Part shown: in pieces, positions 8,123 to 16,592 of the stretch
Layout of the letters: each line of letters opens with the position of its first letter
Position numbering within the stretch: position 1 is the first letter of the stretch
Source: Bacteroidetes bacterium MedPE-SWsnd-G2
GTDB taxonomy: Bacteria; Bacteroidota; Bacteroidia; Flavobacteriales; Flavobacteriaceae
Direction: 5' to 3'
Assembly: GCA_001874335.1 (NCBI GenBank)
Contig: MPDE01000008.1
Span: forward strand, 93,477 to 157,476
Length of the DNA: 64,000 bases
Made by a program: the position numbers and the translations under genes
The notes under the pieces: model-generated
Told to the model about the DNA's origin: nothing
Database searches by the model: none
What the model saw: only the letters and a program-made list of their open reading frames with translations

Positions 8123-9850
8123 TCATTTCTCTAAAACCTCAGGAAGTAGGAAGCCATCTGTACCAGAAGGAGGTTTAATTCCCATAAGTGCTGATAATGT
8201 TGGTGCAATATCCACAGTTTCAATACGTCTATGTATTGTCTTATTTTTTATAGTATGACCAGCAAAAATTACGGGTACGTAGGTATCGTAATTCCAAACA
8301 GAGCCGTGATAAGATGCGACGTGCAATCCGTCAAAGTTATTAACGAAACTATGAGGTTTAAAAACAAGATAAATATCACCTGCTCGCCTCGGATCATGAT
8401 TATTAATCACTTTCTGTAATACATTTGTGGTTGGAATACTTCCAGCATTCAAATCTGCAGAAGTAACAGCATGTTCTACAATTTTAAATTTAGCTACTTC
8501 TTCAGCAACTGCTTTTTGAACTTCAGATAAATCTAATTTTCTTTCATTAATCACGTCGTGGTTTAGATATAAATATGGAGGAAAGAATTCACTAATCAGC
8601 TCTTGTCCTATGCCAAAACGTTGTTTAAGTCTTTCAATTGCTGGGTCTTTATCTAGTTGGCTAAAATCTACTGTACTAGCTTCCATACCTAAGCTATTTA
8701 AGTAACCTGGAGCTTCTGGGCTACCGTGGTCAGCAGATAACACTATAAGCGTGTTTTCTAAACCAACATTTTCATCGATGAATTGTATGAATTGAGCAAG
8801 GGTTTTATCTAGTCTCAATAGATTATCTTCCATTTCTAAGCTAGAAGGTCCAAACATATGCCCTACATAATCGGTTGAAGAGAAGCTAACAGATAGGAAA
8901 TCTGTAATGTCATCTTGCCCCAATTTCTCATTTGTAATTACAGATTGCGCAAATTTAGAAGTGATTTCATCCCCTGCAGGACTTATGGTTAATAGTGTAT
9001 TATAGTATTTACCATCACCTTTACCAAACTTGTGAGGAAATGTTCTTCCAAATCCAGCAAGATCAACTTCCCATTCTTGGTTGTCGTTTTCGCCAAATAA
9101 ATATGAGTCAATGCTATTTGATAATTCCCAATTGGTATCAGCATAAAAAAGTTGGTGTTTTTCAGCATTCCAAGACTTCACCCATTCCGGATAACTTTTA
9201 TAATAGTAGTTACTAGTAACAAATTCGCCAGATTTTTTAGAAAACCAGAACGCTTTTCCGGTATGCCCTGCAAATGATACGGCTCCTCTATCCTTTACTG
9301 AGACACCAAATACTTTGGCTTTTCCGTTTGATGCAAGTTTTAATTCGTCACTAAATGTGGAAACTTTAATATTTGCTGGAGAGCGTCCAGAAGAACGGGC
9401 TTTCTTTTGAGTAGGATCAATTTCAGTTTTTTGATTGACATCAGCATCAGCAGAAAGAAGTGAAAACCGTGGATCCTCAATATTATAACTCAGTACACCA
9501 GTTTCTCTGTTTAACCAAACATTTGCAATCATTCCGTGGGTAGATGGATACGCTCCTGTTGCCAATGATGCATGCCCTACTATAGTTTCTGTATTTGAAT
9601 GTGCATGGTGGGCATTATTGTAAACAACCCCATTAGTGTAAAAATATTTAAAGCCATTTTCAGACATTTTATCCATAAAACGTAACGGTAAATCACCCCT
9701 TAGTTGGTCTATTGTGATTTGAACAATTAGTTTGGGTTTTGCATTAGAGTCCACTGTTTGATGCTCTGCTTTTTTGTTTTGGCAAGAAACTATAAAAAGG
9801 CATATAAAAAGAGTTAATAATTTGAGGTGTGCTTTATTAATAGGTAACAT
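8123..9850 (-). CDS. PafA-like alkaline phosphatase, exported lipoprotein
   Basis: 575 aa. Lipoprotein signal LFICLFIVSC with lipidation at Cys23. Alkaline phosphatase superfamily fold: metal ligand Asp48 in ITIDQLRGD, nucleophile Thr89 in NTETIVGHAS, VLSADHGSP for the second metal site and SYHGSVW near the C-terminus. PafA-specific monoesterase residues are also present: Asn110 in GMIAN and the Lys186/Arg188 pair in VKDRGA. PafA enzymes release phosphate from monoesters regardless of phosphate status; that is family knowledge. The gene follows the DUF4240 gene by 61 bp on the same strand and may share its promoter. Exact substrate is unproven. Confidence 0.9.
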   Translation of the reverse strand: MLPINKAHLKLLTLFICLFIVSCQNKKAEHQTVDSNAKPKLIVQITIDQLRGDLPLRFMDKMSENGFKYFYTNGVVYNNAHHAHSNTETIVGHASLATGAYPSTHGMIANVWLNRETGVLSYNIEDPRFSLLSADADVNQKTEIDPTQKKARSSGRSPANIKVSTFSDELKLASNGKAKVFGVSVKDRGAVSFAGHTGKAFWFSKKSGEFVTSNYYYKSYPEWVKSWNAEKHQLFYADTNWELSNSIDSYLFGENDNQEWEVDLAGFGRTFPHKFGKGDGKYYNTLLTISPAGDEITSKFAQSVITNEKLGQDDITDFLSVSFSSTDYVGHMFGPSSLEMEDNLLRLDKTLAQFIQFIDENVGLENTLIVLSADHGSPEAPGYLNSLGMEASTVDFSQLDKDPAIERLKQRFGIGQELISEFFPPYLYLNHDVINERKLDLSEVQKAVAEEVAKFKIVEHAVTSADLNAGSIPTTNVLQKVINNHDPRRAGDIYLVFKPHSFVNNFDGLHVASYHGSVWNYDTYVPVIFAGHTIKNKTIHRRIETVDIAPTLSALMGIKPPSGTDGFLLPEVLEK

Positions 9851-9911
9851 AATTAAAAGGTTGATTTTCAGTTAATTAAATTTACTAAATTTAATTATGT
9901 AATGGTGTTTA

Positions 9912-10496
9912 TTAGTGCCATAATTTTTGAAAAAGATTTGGACATTGCTTTTTCATTGATTCAGCTTGGTAAATTTTCCAATTAATATCAATATGTAGGT
10001 AATTTGCTTTATGATACAAAAAGGCTTCACTAATATACTTATCCAAAACTCTTCCAGTTTTACTGAGGAAAGCCTGTTTTGCAATTAAATCAAAACCTTT
10101 AAAATCGTAATACGATTTATTGTCTGTTAATTCCGTAATAAGGAAATCTGGTGTGATTTTGGTTTCTTGGTAAGTTAGTTGTCCTCTAGAAATCACCCAA
10201 TTTCTGAATGATAGAAATTCGTCGTCGTCAGCGCTTCCGTTTATGATGTATGATGCACACCACATATTTGAGTTATATAGATCAAATAATAGTTTTTCTG
10301 TTCGAAGATGAAACCCAAGGATATATTCAACAGAATTACTTAGTAAATGTAAATGAATGTAATTTTCTTGGTCCTTTTGATTTAGGGCTTTGGTTAGTGA
10401 ACGTTGAATGACCTGCCAATACTCCTTTTCATTGAGCATTTGGTTAGTAGGTTTAATGGGTTTTACCCGTTTAAGAAAATTTGAAATTAATTTCAT
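9912..10496 (-). CDS. DUF4240 domain protein
   Basis: 194 aa from the ATG at 10496 (MKLISNFLKRVKP); a start at 10523 is also possible. The body matches DUF4240: LNEKEYWQVIQRSL at the start, SNMWCASYIINGSADDDEF in the middle, then FRNWVISRGQLTYQE. It is a cytoplasmic-type protein with no catalytic motif that I can name. Family members are often encoded near WGR-domain or toxin-immunity-like genes, but here it sits just upstream of the PafA-like gene. Its promoter box is at 10592-10599 and a TACGTA pair lies beyond it. Confidence 0.85.
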   Translation of the reverse strand: MKLISNFLKRVKPIKPTNQMLNEKEYWQVIQRSLTKALNQKDQENYIHLHLLSNSVEYILGFHLRTEKLLFDLYNSNMWCASYIINGSADDDEFLSFRNWVISRGQLTYQETKITPDFLITELTDNKSYYDFKGFDLIAKQAFLSKTGRVLDKYISEAFLYHKANYLHIDINWKIYQAESMKKQCPNLFQKLWH

Positions 10497-10591
10497 AATC
10501 AATTTTAAAATTGGGGTCAACAAGTATTAATAAACAGTAGTTTATTAATCACCAATTATGAATTAAAATTTCGTTGTATTTATAGCTATGA

Positions 10592-10599
10592 CAAATATA
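10592..10599 (-). promoter_or_regulatory. -7 promoter box of the DUF4240/phosphatase pair
   Basis: TATATTTG on the minus strand, an exact TAnnTTTG, 95 nt before the ATG at 10496. No convincing TTG is seen at -33. The TACGTA pair starts 24 nt further upstream, almost the same geometry as at 7965-8011. Confidence 0.5.
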
Positions 10600-10623
10600 C
10601 CAAATTATTCTATTGTAAACCAA

Positions 10624-10639
10624 TACGTACAGATACGTA
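10624..10639 (-). promoter_or_regulatory. Tandem palindrome TACGTA-N4-TACGTA, site 2
   Basis: TACGTA at 10624-10629 and 10634-10639 with spacer CAGA, centres 10 bp apart. It lies 24 nt upstream of the TATATTTG box for the DUF4240 gene and just beyond the terminator of the tRNA operon. Confidence 0.6.
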
Positions 10640-10667
10640 TTTACATATTTTGAAGTATGTTGAAAAC

Positions 10668-10697
10668 AAAAAAGCCATACGTTATGTATGGCTTTTT
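10668..10697 (-). terminator. Terminator of the tRNA operon
   Basis: Stem aaagccatac (10671-10680) / gtatggcttt (10686-10695) with a 5-nt loop. On the minus strand it is followed by T-rich tttttgttttc. It begins directly after the tRNA-Arg 3' end. Confidence 0.85.
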
Positions 10698-10698
10698 G

Positions 10699-10772
10699 TG
10701 ATCGCGACAGGATTCGAACCTGTGACCGTCTGCTTAGAAGGCAGATGCTCTATCCAGCTGAGCTACGCGACC
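10699..10772 (-). tRNA. tRNA-Arg (anticodon TCT)
   Basis: 74 nt including the discriminator. Acceptor GGTCGCG pairs with CGCGATC; the anticodon loop is CTTCTAA, giving TCT (reads AGA/AGG). The T-loop TTCGAATC is intact and CCA is not encoded. It is the last gene of the Ser-Pro-Arg operon, followed at once by a terminator. Confidence 0.97.
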
Positions 10773-10805
10773 TTAAACATTATTAATTTTGCTTTAAAAA
10801 AATTG

Positions 10806-10880
10806 TCGGGGTGGCAGGATTCGAACCTGCGACCTCCGCGTCCCAAACGCGGCGCGATAACCGGGCTACGCTACACCCCG
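10806..10880 (-). tRNA. tRNA-Pro (anticodon TGG)
   Basis: 75 nt including the discriminator A. Acceptor CGGGGTG/CACCCCG, anticodon stem CCGCG/CGCGG around loop TTTGGGA, anticodon TGG. T-arm TTCGAATC is intact and CCA is not encoded. Middle gene of the tRNA operon. Confidence 0.97.
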
Positions 10881-10919
10881 AATTAACTTAATTATGCAAA
10901 ATTACAATAAATAAATTTG

Positions 10920-11003
10920 CGGAGAGACAGGGATTCGAACCCTGGCGACACTTACGCGTCGACAGATTAGCAATCTGCTCCATTACCACTCTGGCACCTC
11001 TCC
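10920..11003 (-). tRNA. tRNA-Ser (anticodon GCT)
   Basis: 84 nt with the long variable arm typical of tRNA-Ser (after the anticodon stem, TCGACGCGTAAGTGTCG). Anticodon GCT reads AGC/AGU, and the discriminator is G as expected for serine. First gene of the operon. Confidence 0.97.
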
Positions 11004-11039
11004 TAAAATTATAAAGAACGTTCCTTAAAATTGCGGTTG

Positions 11040-11070
11040 CAAATGTAACTCAACATTTAAAAAACCACAA
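11040..11070 (-). promoter_or_regulatory. Promoter of the Ser-Pro-Arg tRNA operon
   Basis: On the minus strand TTG (11068-11070), a 20-nt spacer, then TACATTTG (11040-11047). Transcription would begin near 11033, about 30 nt before tRNA-Ser. Confidence 0.6.
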
Positions 11071-11101
11071 CTATTTTTTCAGTTTTTTTTAAGGTTTTTT
11101 T

Positions 11102-13150
11102 TTATTCAGGGTATTCTATCCTGAGGTGGAAGATGTTAGCTAGTTTATTCTTTAATACTTTTTTGATAGATTCTATCTCTTTGAAGGTGATATCTGCATT
11201 TAAAAACTGCCCATCTTCCATCTGTTTTTTGATAATAGCGTCAACAAAGGAATCTATTTTGGTTGAAGATGGTTCTTTTAAACTTTTTGAGGCCGCCTCT
11301 ACACTATCGCACATCATTAAAATTGCGGTTTCTTTATTAAAGGGTTTTGGTCCTATATATCTAAAATCTTCTTCAGAGGTTTCACTATCAAATTCTTTTT
11401 GTTTCATGTAGAAATAGTAAACCATACTCGTACCATGATGAGTTCTAATAAAATCAATAAGGCGATCTGGTAGTTTGTTTTTCTTGGCAATTTCTATTCC
11501 GTCAATAACATGATTTAAGATAATTGAAGCACTTTCTACAGGAGATAATTCGTCGTGAGGGTTAATTCCTGTCGATTGGTTTTCTGTAAAATAAGTGGGT
11601 TGAACCATTTTCCCAATATCGTGATATAAAGCTCCTACCCTAACCAACATAGCATTTGCTCCAATTTCATTTGCAGCGGCTTCAGCTAAATTGGCTACAT
11701 TTAACGAGTGATGAAAGGTTCCAGGCGCCTTGTTGGCTAATTCTTTTAAAAGTTTACTGTTGGTGTCTGAAAGTTCTAATAATGACACATCTGATACCAG
11801 ACCAAAAAGCTTTTCGTAAATATAAATTAGGGGTTGAACAAACAAGGTTGCTAAACCACCCAAAATAAACATCCCGAAGGTTTCAAATCTAATATTTGCA
11901 ATACTGCCTTCATGTATCACATAAAAGCTGAAATAAGCGATGATATAAATTAATGTAATTTGACCAACCGATATGAATAAATTGGCTCTTTTATAAAGTT
12001 CTGTAACCGTCAAAATAGTTACCATTCCTGCAATGATCTGAAGAAACATATACTCGTAACTATTTGGCACAACAAAACCTAAAAGTAATACAGTAAGAAC
12101 ATGTGAAAATAATCCTAAACGCGCGTCAAAAAATGCCTTAAGCACTAAGGGAAGCACACAAAGAGGTACAACGTATACATATTGTGAATTGTAATTTGTA
12201 ACCGCAGTAGTTAGCACAATCATCAAAACCACATTAAAAAAGATAAAGGATACCTTTTTGTTGTCGTAAAACACATTAGGCCTATACTTTCTTAAAAAGA
12301 GTAAAAGCATTAAAAGTGTTAAGGCTACTAAAATGGAATATGCAAATATTATAAGATTGTAATTAGAAGCGCTCCAAGTTTGAGATTCGTATTCTGATTC
12401 TAATGATAAAAGAATGGCGTAGTTCTCGCCTTCTACAATTTCGCCTTTAGCTATAATCAAAGTTTCTCGTTCAATAATACCTCGGGTAGGTGAAATTTTA
12501 CTCACTTCTTCTTGCAAAGATTGTTCTGTAATAGTGCTGTTTAAAGCAATATTGGGTTTAATGATGTCAAAGAATAAAGACACCATCATTGTAGAAAATT
12601 CATCAAATTGATTTTTATTCAATTCATTTTCAACCAATTCTCTAACATCATTGATTTTTGTAAACTCAGTAAAATCAACAGTTTCAACTTGTTTTTGATC
12701 TTCTAATACAATGCAGGTTTTATCTTTATTGTAATTGTAATCTTCGTCTAAAACACCTTTTTCATAAACTTCATTTAAAACAGACTCCCCTAAATTGTAA
12801 ATGATAGACTTAATTGGCATTGTTAGAGAATCTAATTCTAAAGCTTCAAATTCTTTTTCATAGGAAAGCAATACATCAGATTTAATTTCTAATGAACGAT
12901 CAAAGTAAACAGGGCTTTTACTAACAATCTCTTGTTGCTCTTCTTCAAGTTCCTCCGCCGATTTCTTTATTGCAAAATCAAACGGAGCATATAAGTTTTC
13001 AGATTGCCATGGCTTACCCTTGTCAAAGGAGTATTTAAATTTTCCACTCTTTGGAAATAAGTAGACTATAAACACTATAGTACTGACAAATAATATAAGT
13101 TTATATGCAAGTGAATGATTCTTATACCATTTGTTTAAAAGCTGACTCAT
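11102..13150 (-). CDS. pgpH: PgpH-type 7TM-HD cyclic-di-AMP phosphodiesterase
   Basis: 682 aa. One membrane segment (about residues 16-32) precedes an extracytoplasmic 7TMR-HDED-type region to about residue 260. A bundle of membrane helices runs from about 265 to 455, and a cytoplasmic HD domain carries HHSLNVANLAEAA, GALYHDIGKM and a later RTHHGTSMVYY. Those His/Asp residues bind the two metals that hydrolyse c-di-AMP in the PgpH family, so the reaction is inferred from the family. It is monocistronic; the tRNA operon lies downstream on the same strand with its own promoter. Confidence 0.92.
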   Translation of the reverse strand: MSQLLNKWYKNHSLAYKLILFVSTIVFIVYLFPKSGKFKYSFDKGKPWQSENLYAPFDFAIKKSAEELEEEQQEIVSKSPVYFDRSLEIKSDVLLSYEKEFEALELDSLTMPIKSIIYNLGESVLNEVYEKGVLDEDYNYNKDKTCIVLEDQKQVETVDFTEFTKINDVRELVENELNKNQFDEFSTMMVSLFFDIIKPNIALNSTITEQSLQEEVSKISPTRGIIERETLIIAKGEIVEGENYAILLSLESEYESQTWSASNYNLIIFAYSILVALTLLMLLLFLRKYRPNVFYDNKKVSFIFFNVVLMIVLTTAVTNYNSQYVYVVPLCVLPLVLKAFFDARLGLFSHVLTVLLLGFVVPNSYEYMFLQIIAGMVTILTVTELYKRANLFISVGQITLIYIIAYFSFYVIHEGSIANIRFETFGMFILGGLATLFVQPLIYIYEKLFGLVSDVSLLELSDTNSKLLKELANKAPGTFHHSLNVANLAEAAANEIGANAMLVRVGALYHDIGKMVQPTYFTENQSTGINPHDELSPVESASIILNHVIDGIEIAKKNKLPDRLIDFIRTHHGTSMVYYFYMKQKEFDSETSEEDFRYIGPKPFNKETAILMMCDSVEAASKSLKEPSSTKIDSFVDAIIKKQMEDGQFLNADITFKEIESIKKVLKNKLANIFHLRIEYPE

Positions 13151-13277
13151 TTATTGGATTTAATAGGTCATAAATATAAAGTAAATATAAATGTTATTTA
13201 TAGGATTAAAGTGCCTAATCATTCCAAATTCTTAGAAATTTGATTAAATTCGCTCGATAAAAACTAAACAATAAGTA

Positions 13278-14456
13278 ATGAATAAAGAGGTCGTAATTGT
13301 ATCCGCTGCAAGAACTCCGATAGGGAGTTTTTTAGGTGCATTATCAACTGTAACGGCTCCTAAACTTGGAGCTACAGCTATAAAAGGCGCATTAGATAAA
13401 ATAAATTTAGATCCCAACTTGGTAGAAGAAGTGTATATGGGGCACGTGGTTCAAGCTGGTGCTGGTCAGGCTCCTGCAAGACAAGCTGCTATTTATGCCG
13501 GATTATCAAATAATGTTCCTTGTACTACTGTAAATAAAGTTTGTGCTTCTGGAATGAAATCGGTGATGTTAGCAGCTCAGGCTATTGCCTTAGGTGATGC
13601 TGATATTGTTGTTGCTGGTGGAATGGAAAACATGAGTTTAATTCCTCACTACATGCATGCAAGGTCTGCAACAAAATTTGGACCGGCTACTTTACAAGAC
13701 GGAATGCAGAAAGATGGATTGGTAGATGCTTATGACAATAATGCTATGGGTGTTTGTGCTGACGCTTGTGCAAAAGAATATGAATTCTCAAGAGAAGATC
13801 AGGATAATTATGCAATTCAATCTTACAACAGATCATCTGCGGCTTGGGCAGCAGGTAAATTTGATAATGAGGTTGTTCCTGTAGCTGTTCCTCAGCGTCG
13901 TGGAGAGCCAGTAATGGTAACTGTGGATCAAGAATTCACGAATGTGAAAATGGAAAAAATTCCAGCTTTACGTCCAGCCTTTACTAAAGATGGTACTGTT
14001 ACTGCCGCAAATGCATCTACTATTAATGATGGTGCAGGTGCAATGGTTTTAATGAGTAAGGATAAAGCAGAGGCTTTAGGTTTAACTCCCTTAGCTACAA
14101 TTAAAAGTTATGCAGATGCAGCTCATGAGCCAGAATGGTTTACAACTGCTCCTGCAAAAGCTTTGCCGAAAGCGTTAGACAAAGCCGGAATATCTATTGA
14201 TGATGTCGATTATTTTGAATTTAACGAAGCCTTTTCGGTAGTTGGTTTAGCTAATATGAAAATCTTAGGGTTAACTGATTCTAATGTAAATGTAAATGGA
14301 GGAGCTGTTTCATTAGGTCATCCTTTAGGATGTTCGGGTGTTAGAATTTTAATTACATTGCTAAGTGTTTTAGAACAAAACAATGGTAAAATTGGTGCTG
14401 CAGCTATTTGTAATGGCGGCGGTGGAGCATCAGCAGTAGTTTTAGAACGTAACTAA
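13278..14456 (+). CDS. Acetyl-CoA C-acetyltransferase (thiolase)
   Basis: 392 aa, full length. Catalytic Cys89 sits in VNKVCASGMKS, His348 in GHPLGCSG and the second active Cys378 in CNGGGGAS; the NEAF motif is also present. Thiolases condense two acetyl-CoA or cleave 3-ketoacyl-CoA. The close match to the biosynthetic acetyl-CoA acetyltransferase pattern suggests the C4 reaction, but beta-oxidation use cannot be excluded. The NlpC/P60 gene follows 16 bp later on the same strand. Confidence 0.93.
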   Translation: MNKEVVIVSAARTPIGSFLGALSTVTAPKLGATAIKGALDKINLDPNLVEEVYMGHVVQAGAGQAPARQAAIYAGLSNNVPCTTVNKVCASGMKSVMLAAQAIALGDADIVVAGGMENMSLIPHYMHARSATKFGPATLQDGMQKDGLVDAYDNNAMGVCADACAKEYEFSREDQDNYAIQSYNRSSAAWAAGKFDNEVVPVAVPQRRGEPVMVTVDQEFTNVKMEKIPALRPAFTKDGTVTAANASTINDGAGAMVLMSKDKAEALGLTPLATIKSYADAAHEPEWFTTAPAKALPKALDKAGISIDDVDYFEFNEAFSVVGLANMKILGLTDSNVNVNGGAVSLGHPLGCSGVRILITLLSVLEQNNGKIGAAAICNGGGGASAVVLERN

Positions 14457-14472
14457 TTTCTTTATATAATTA

Positions 14473-15222
14473 ATGCAATACGGCATTTGTAATTTAAGTA
14501 TCGTACCTCTTAGAGATGAGCCAGCAGATATGTCTGAGCTTGTGTCTCAGGTATTGTATGGCGAATTTTTTAAAGTTCTTGAACAGCGCAAAAAATGGAG
14601 TAGAATTAGATTAGCCTTTGATGGTTATGAAGGTTGGATTGATAATAAGCAATATTTGGAAATCACTGAATATGATTTTAAGATGCACGCCCAGCAATCA
14701 CCTATTCTATCTAAAGATTTAGTAGAGTTTGTTGAAGATAAAAACACCCATTTACATACCGTTGTAGTGGGGTCAACTTTAAATGGTATTAACTTATTGC
14801 AACATAAATTTGATGGTCAAATTACAGAGCATCAGTTTCCAAAATCTAATTTAATTGAAACAGCGTTTTCTTATTTAAATGCTCCTTATTTATGGGGAGG
14901 AAAGACCCCTTTTGGTATTGACTGTTCAGGGTTTACTCAGATGGTATATAAATTAAACGGTTACAAATTGTTTAGAGATGCCTCACAACAAGCTACTCAG
15001 GGAGAAGCATTAAGTTTTATTGAAGAAAGTGAACCTGGGGATTTGGCGTTTTTTGACAATCAAGAAGGGGCTATTGTTCACGTTGGTATAATAATGGAGA
15101 ATAATTATATTATCCATGCCCACGGACAAGTACGAATAGATCGTTTAGACCACTCTGGTATTTATAATGCAGATAAACGTATGCATACTCATAAGTTAAG
15201 AGTGATAAAGAAAATTATTTAA
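14473..15222 (+). CDS. C40 (NlpC/P60) peptidase with N-terminal SH3 domain
   Basis: 249 aa. Residues 1-65 form a bacterial SH3-like region (ICNLSIVPLRDEP, VLYGEFFKVLEQRKKW). Residues 125-249 are an NlpC/P60 Cys peptidase with Cys151 in GIDCSGF, His203 in GAIVHVG and a third polar residue, His215, in IIHAHG. Such enzymes cut D-gamma-Glu to diamino-acid bonds in murein peptides. No signal peptide is visible, so it probably trims recycled muropeptides in the cytoplasm, as proposed for similar SH3-NlpC proteins. A strong terminator follows. Confidence 0.92.
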   Translation: MQYGICNLSIVPLRDEPADMSELVSQVLYGEFFKVLEQRKKWSRIRLAFDGYEGWIDNKQYLEITEYDFKMHAQQSPILSKDLVEFVEDKNTHLHTVVVGSTLNGINLLQHKFDGQITEHQFPKSNLIETAFSYLNAPYLWGGKTPFGIDCSGFTQMVYKLNGYKLFRDASQQATQGEALSFIEESEPGDLAFFDNQEGAIVHVGIIMENNYIIHAHGQVRIDRLDHSGIYNADKRMHTHKLRVIKKII

Positions 15223-15240
15223 ATAGTATATATTAGAAAA

Positions 15241-15272
15241 AAAAAGGCTACTCAATTAGAGTAGCCTTTTTT
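15241..15272. terminator. Bidirectional terminator between the C40 peptidase and TPR genes
   Basis: Stem aaaggctactc (15243-15253) / gagtagccttt (15259-15269) with loop aatta, flanked by A-run and T-run, so it can serve both converging transcripts. Confidence 0.9.
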
Positions 15273-15292
15273 AGTATTGTAATTCTTATTGT

Positions 15293-16564
15293 TTATTGAC
15301 CAGCTTCTAACTGTTCAACTAAGGCCTTCATTTCTTTGAACCTTGGCATATTGTCAACCGCACTATAGATTTGCATCAATGTTCTTGCAGCATCAATGTT
15401 TTTAGGTTGAAGTTTTAAGGTTTTTTCTAAATATGGAGCTGCCTCATTATAGATTTCAAGTCTTTCAGCTTTCAACTCATCGTACCTTTTATTGTCAGCA
15501 GAACTACTTCCTAAGTTGTTCATTTCGGAAATAATATCCTGTTCAGTACTTAAAATTAATACAGCTAAGTTGTTGTATGCATCAGCATATTCAGGGTTTA
15601 ATTGGATTGCTCTTTCATAATATTTTTTAGCTGCTGCAGTATCTCCAGCATCTGCAGAAATTACACCTAAATTGTATTGTAATGTAGCATTGCCCGGATC
15701 CATTTGAGTCGCTTCCATCATTAATTTTTTAAACTCTTCTCTGTTGCCCATTTTTAATTGGACGTTAGCTTCGTTTAAAACTAAGTTTACATCTCCTGGA
15801 TTCTCTTTACGAGCAGCTTGCATCGCCGCAATAGCCTCTTCATTTTTTCCTTGATTAACGTAAATTAATGCAATGTTTTTAATGATTTCAGAAGACTTAG
15901 ATTTTGATTTAGTTGTTTGAGGATTTTCATGAGTTCCAGCTTGAACAGAAAACGTCATTACATCCTTATTATCAAAAGATTCAATTTCTCCTGTCGCTTT
16001 GTTTTTAGCCTTGTACTCAGTTTCAATACCTTTATATCCCAACTCTCTAAGTTCTTTGTAATATTCTAGCGAAGAATCGTAATCCTTAGATGTTACAGCT
16101 GAGACAGCAGCAAAATATAGATAAACTGTATCCTTTTTAGACATTCTATAAGCTTGCTCAAATTTCACAGCAGCTGCATCATACTGTTTCGCCTGATATG
16201 CACTACTTGCATTATCTACAAAACTTGTAAGCATTGCTTGTTTCATTTCGGTAACATAAGTAGAATATTTTCCACTTCCACCTTCAATCTTTTCAACTTC
16301 TTCAAAACTTGAAATCGCAACCTTTACATCTTCAGCTGTTCCTTTGCCATTCGCATAATATGCTTTTCCTTTTAGAAAATAATATTTAGCTTTAGTTTTA
16401 GCATCTGCTGCTCCAATTAATCCGTCTGCCGCAGAAATTGCTGTTTTTGCATCTGCATAATTTTCACTTTTAATAGCTTTTTCAGCTAATTTTAATTCAC
16501 TCTTTTGGGAGAAAGAGAATGAACTCACTAATAGTGCTACCGCAACTATAATTTGATTTCTCAT
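15293..16564 (-). CDS. TPR-repeat exported protein
   Basis: 423 aa from the ATG at 16564 (MRNQIIVAVALLVSSFSFSQ), which gives a clean signal peptide. The frame extends to 16669 but that part overlaps the gyrA 3' end. The mature protein carries several TPRs: about residues 30-110, 130-185, and a clear series near 255-330 (EEAIAAMQAARKENPGDVN, AKKYYERAIQLNPEYADAY), plus a C-terminal EKTLKLQPKN unit. Likely a periplasmic scaffold of unknown partner. It lies 28 bp after gyrA and is probably co-transcribed with it. Confidence 0.88.
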   Translation of the reverse strand: MRNQIIVAVALLVSSFSFSQKSELKLAEKAIKSENYADAKTAISAADGLIGAADAKTKAKYYFLKGKAYYANGKGTAEDVKVAISSFEEVEKIEGGSGKYSTYVTEMKQAMLTSFVDNASSAYQAKQYDAAAVKFEQAYRMSKKDTVYLYFAAVSAVTSKDYDSSLEYYKELRELGYKGIETEYKAKNKATGEIESFDNKDVMTFSVQAGTHENPQTTKSKSKSSEIIKNIALIYVNQGKNEEAIAAMQAARKENPGDVNLVLNEANVQLKMGNREEFKKLMMEATQMDPGNATLQYNLGVISADAGDTAAAKKYYERAIQLNPEYADAYNNLAVLILSTEQDIISEMNNLGSSSADNKRYDELKAERLEIYNEAAPYLEKTLKLQPKNIDAARTLMQIYSAVDNMPRFKEMKALVEQLEAGQ

Positions 16565-16592
16565 CACTTTATTAATGTTTAAAATATGTATT

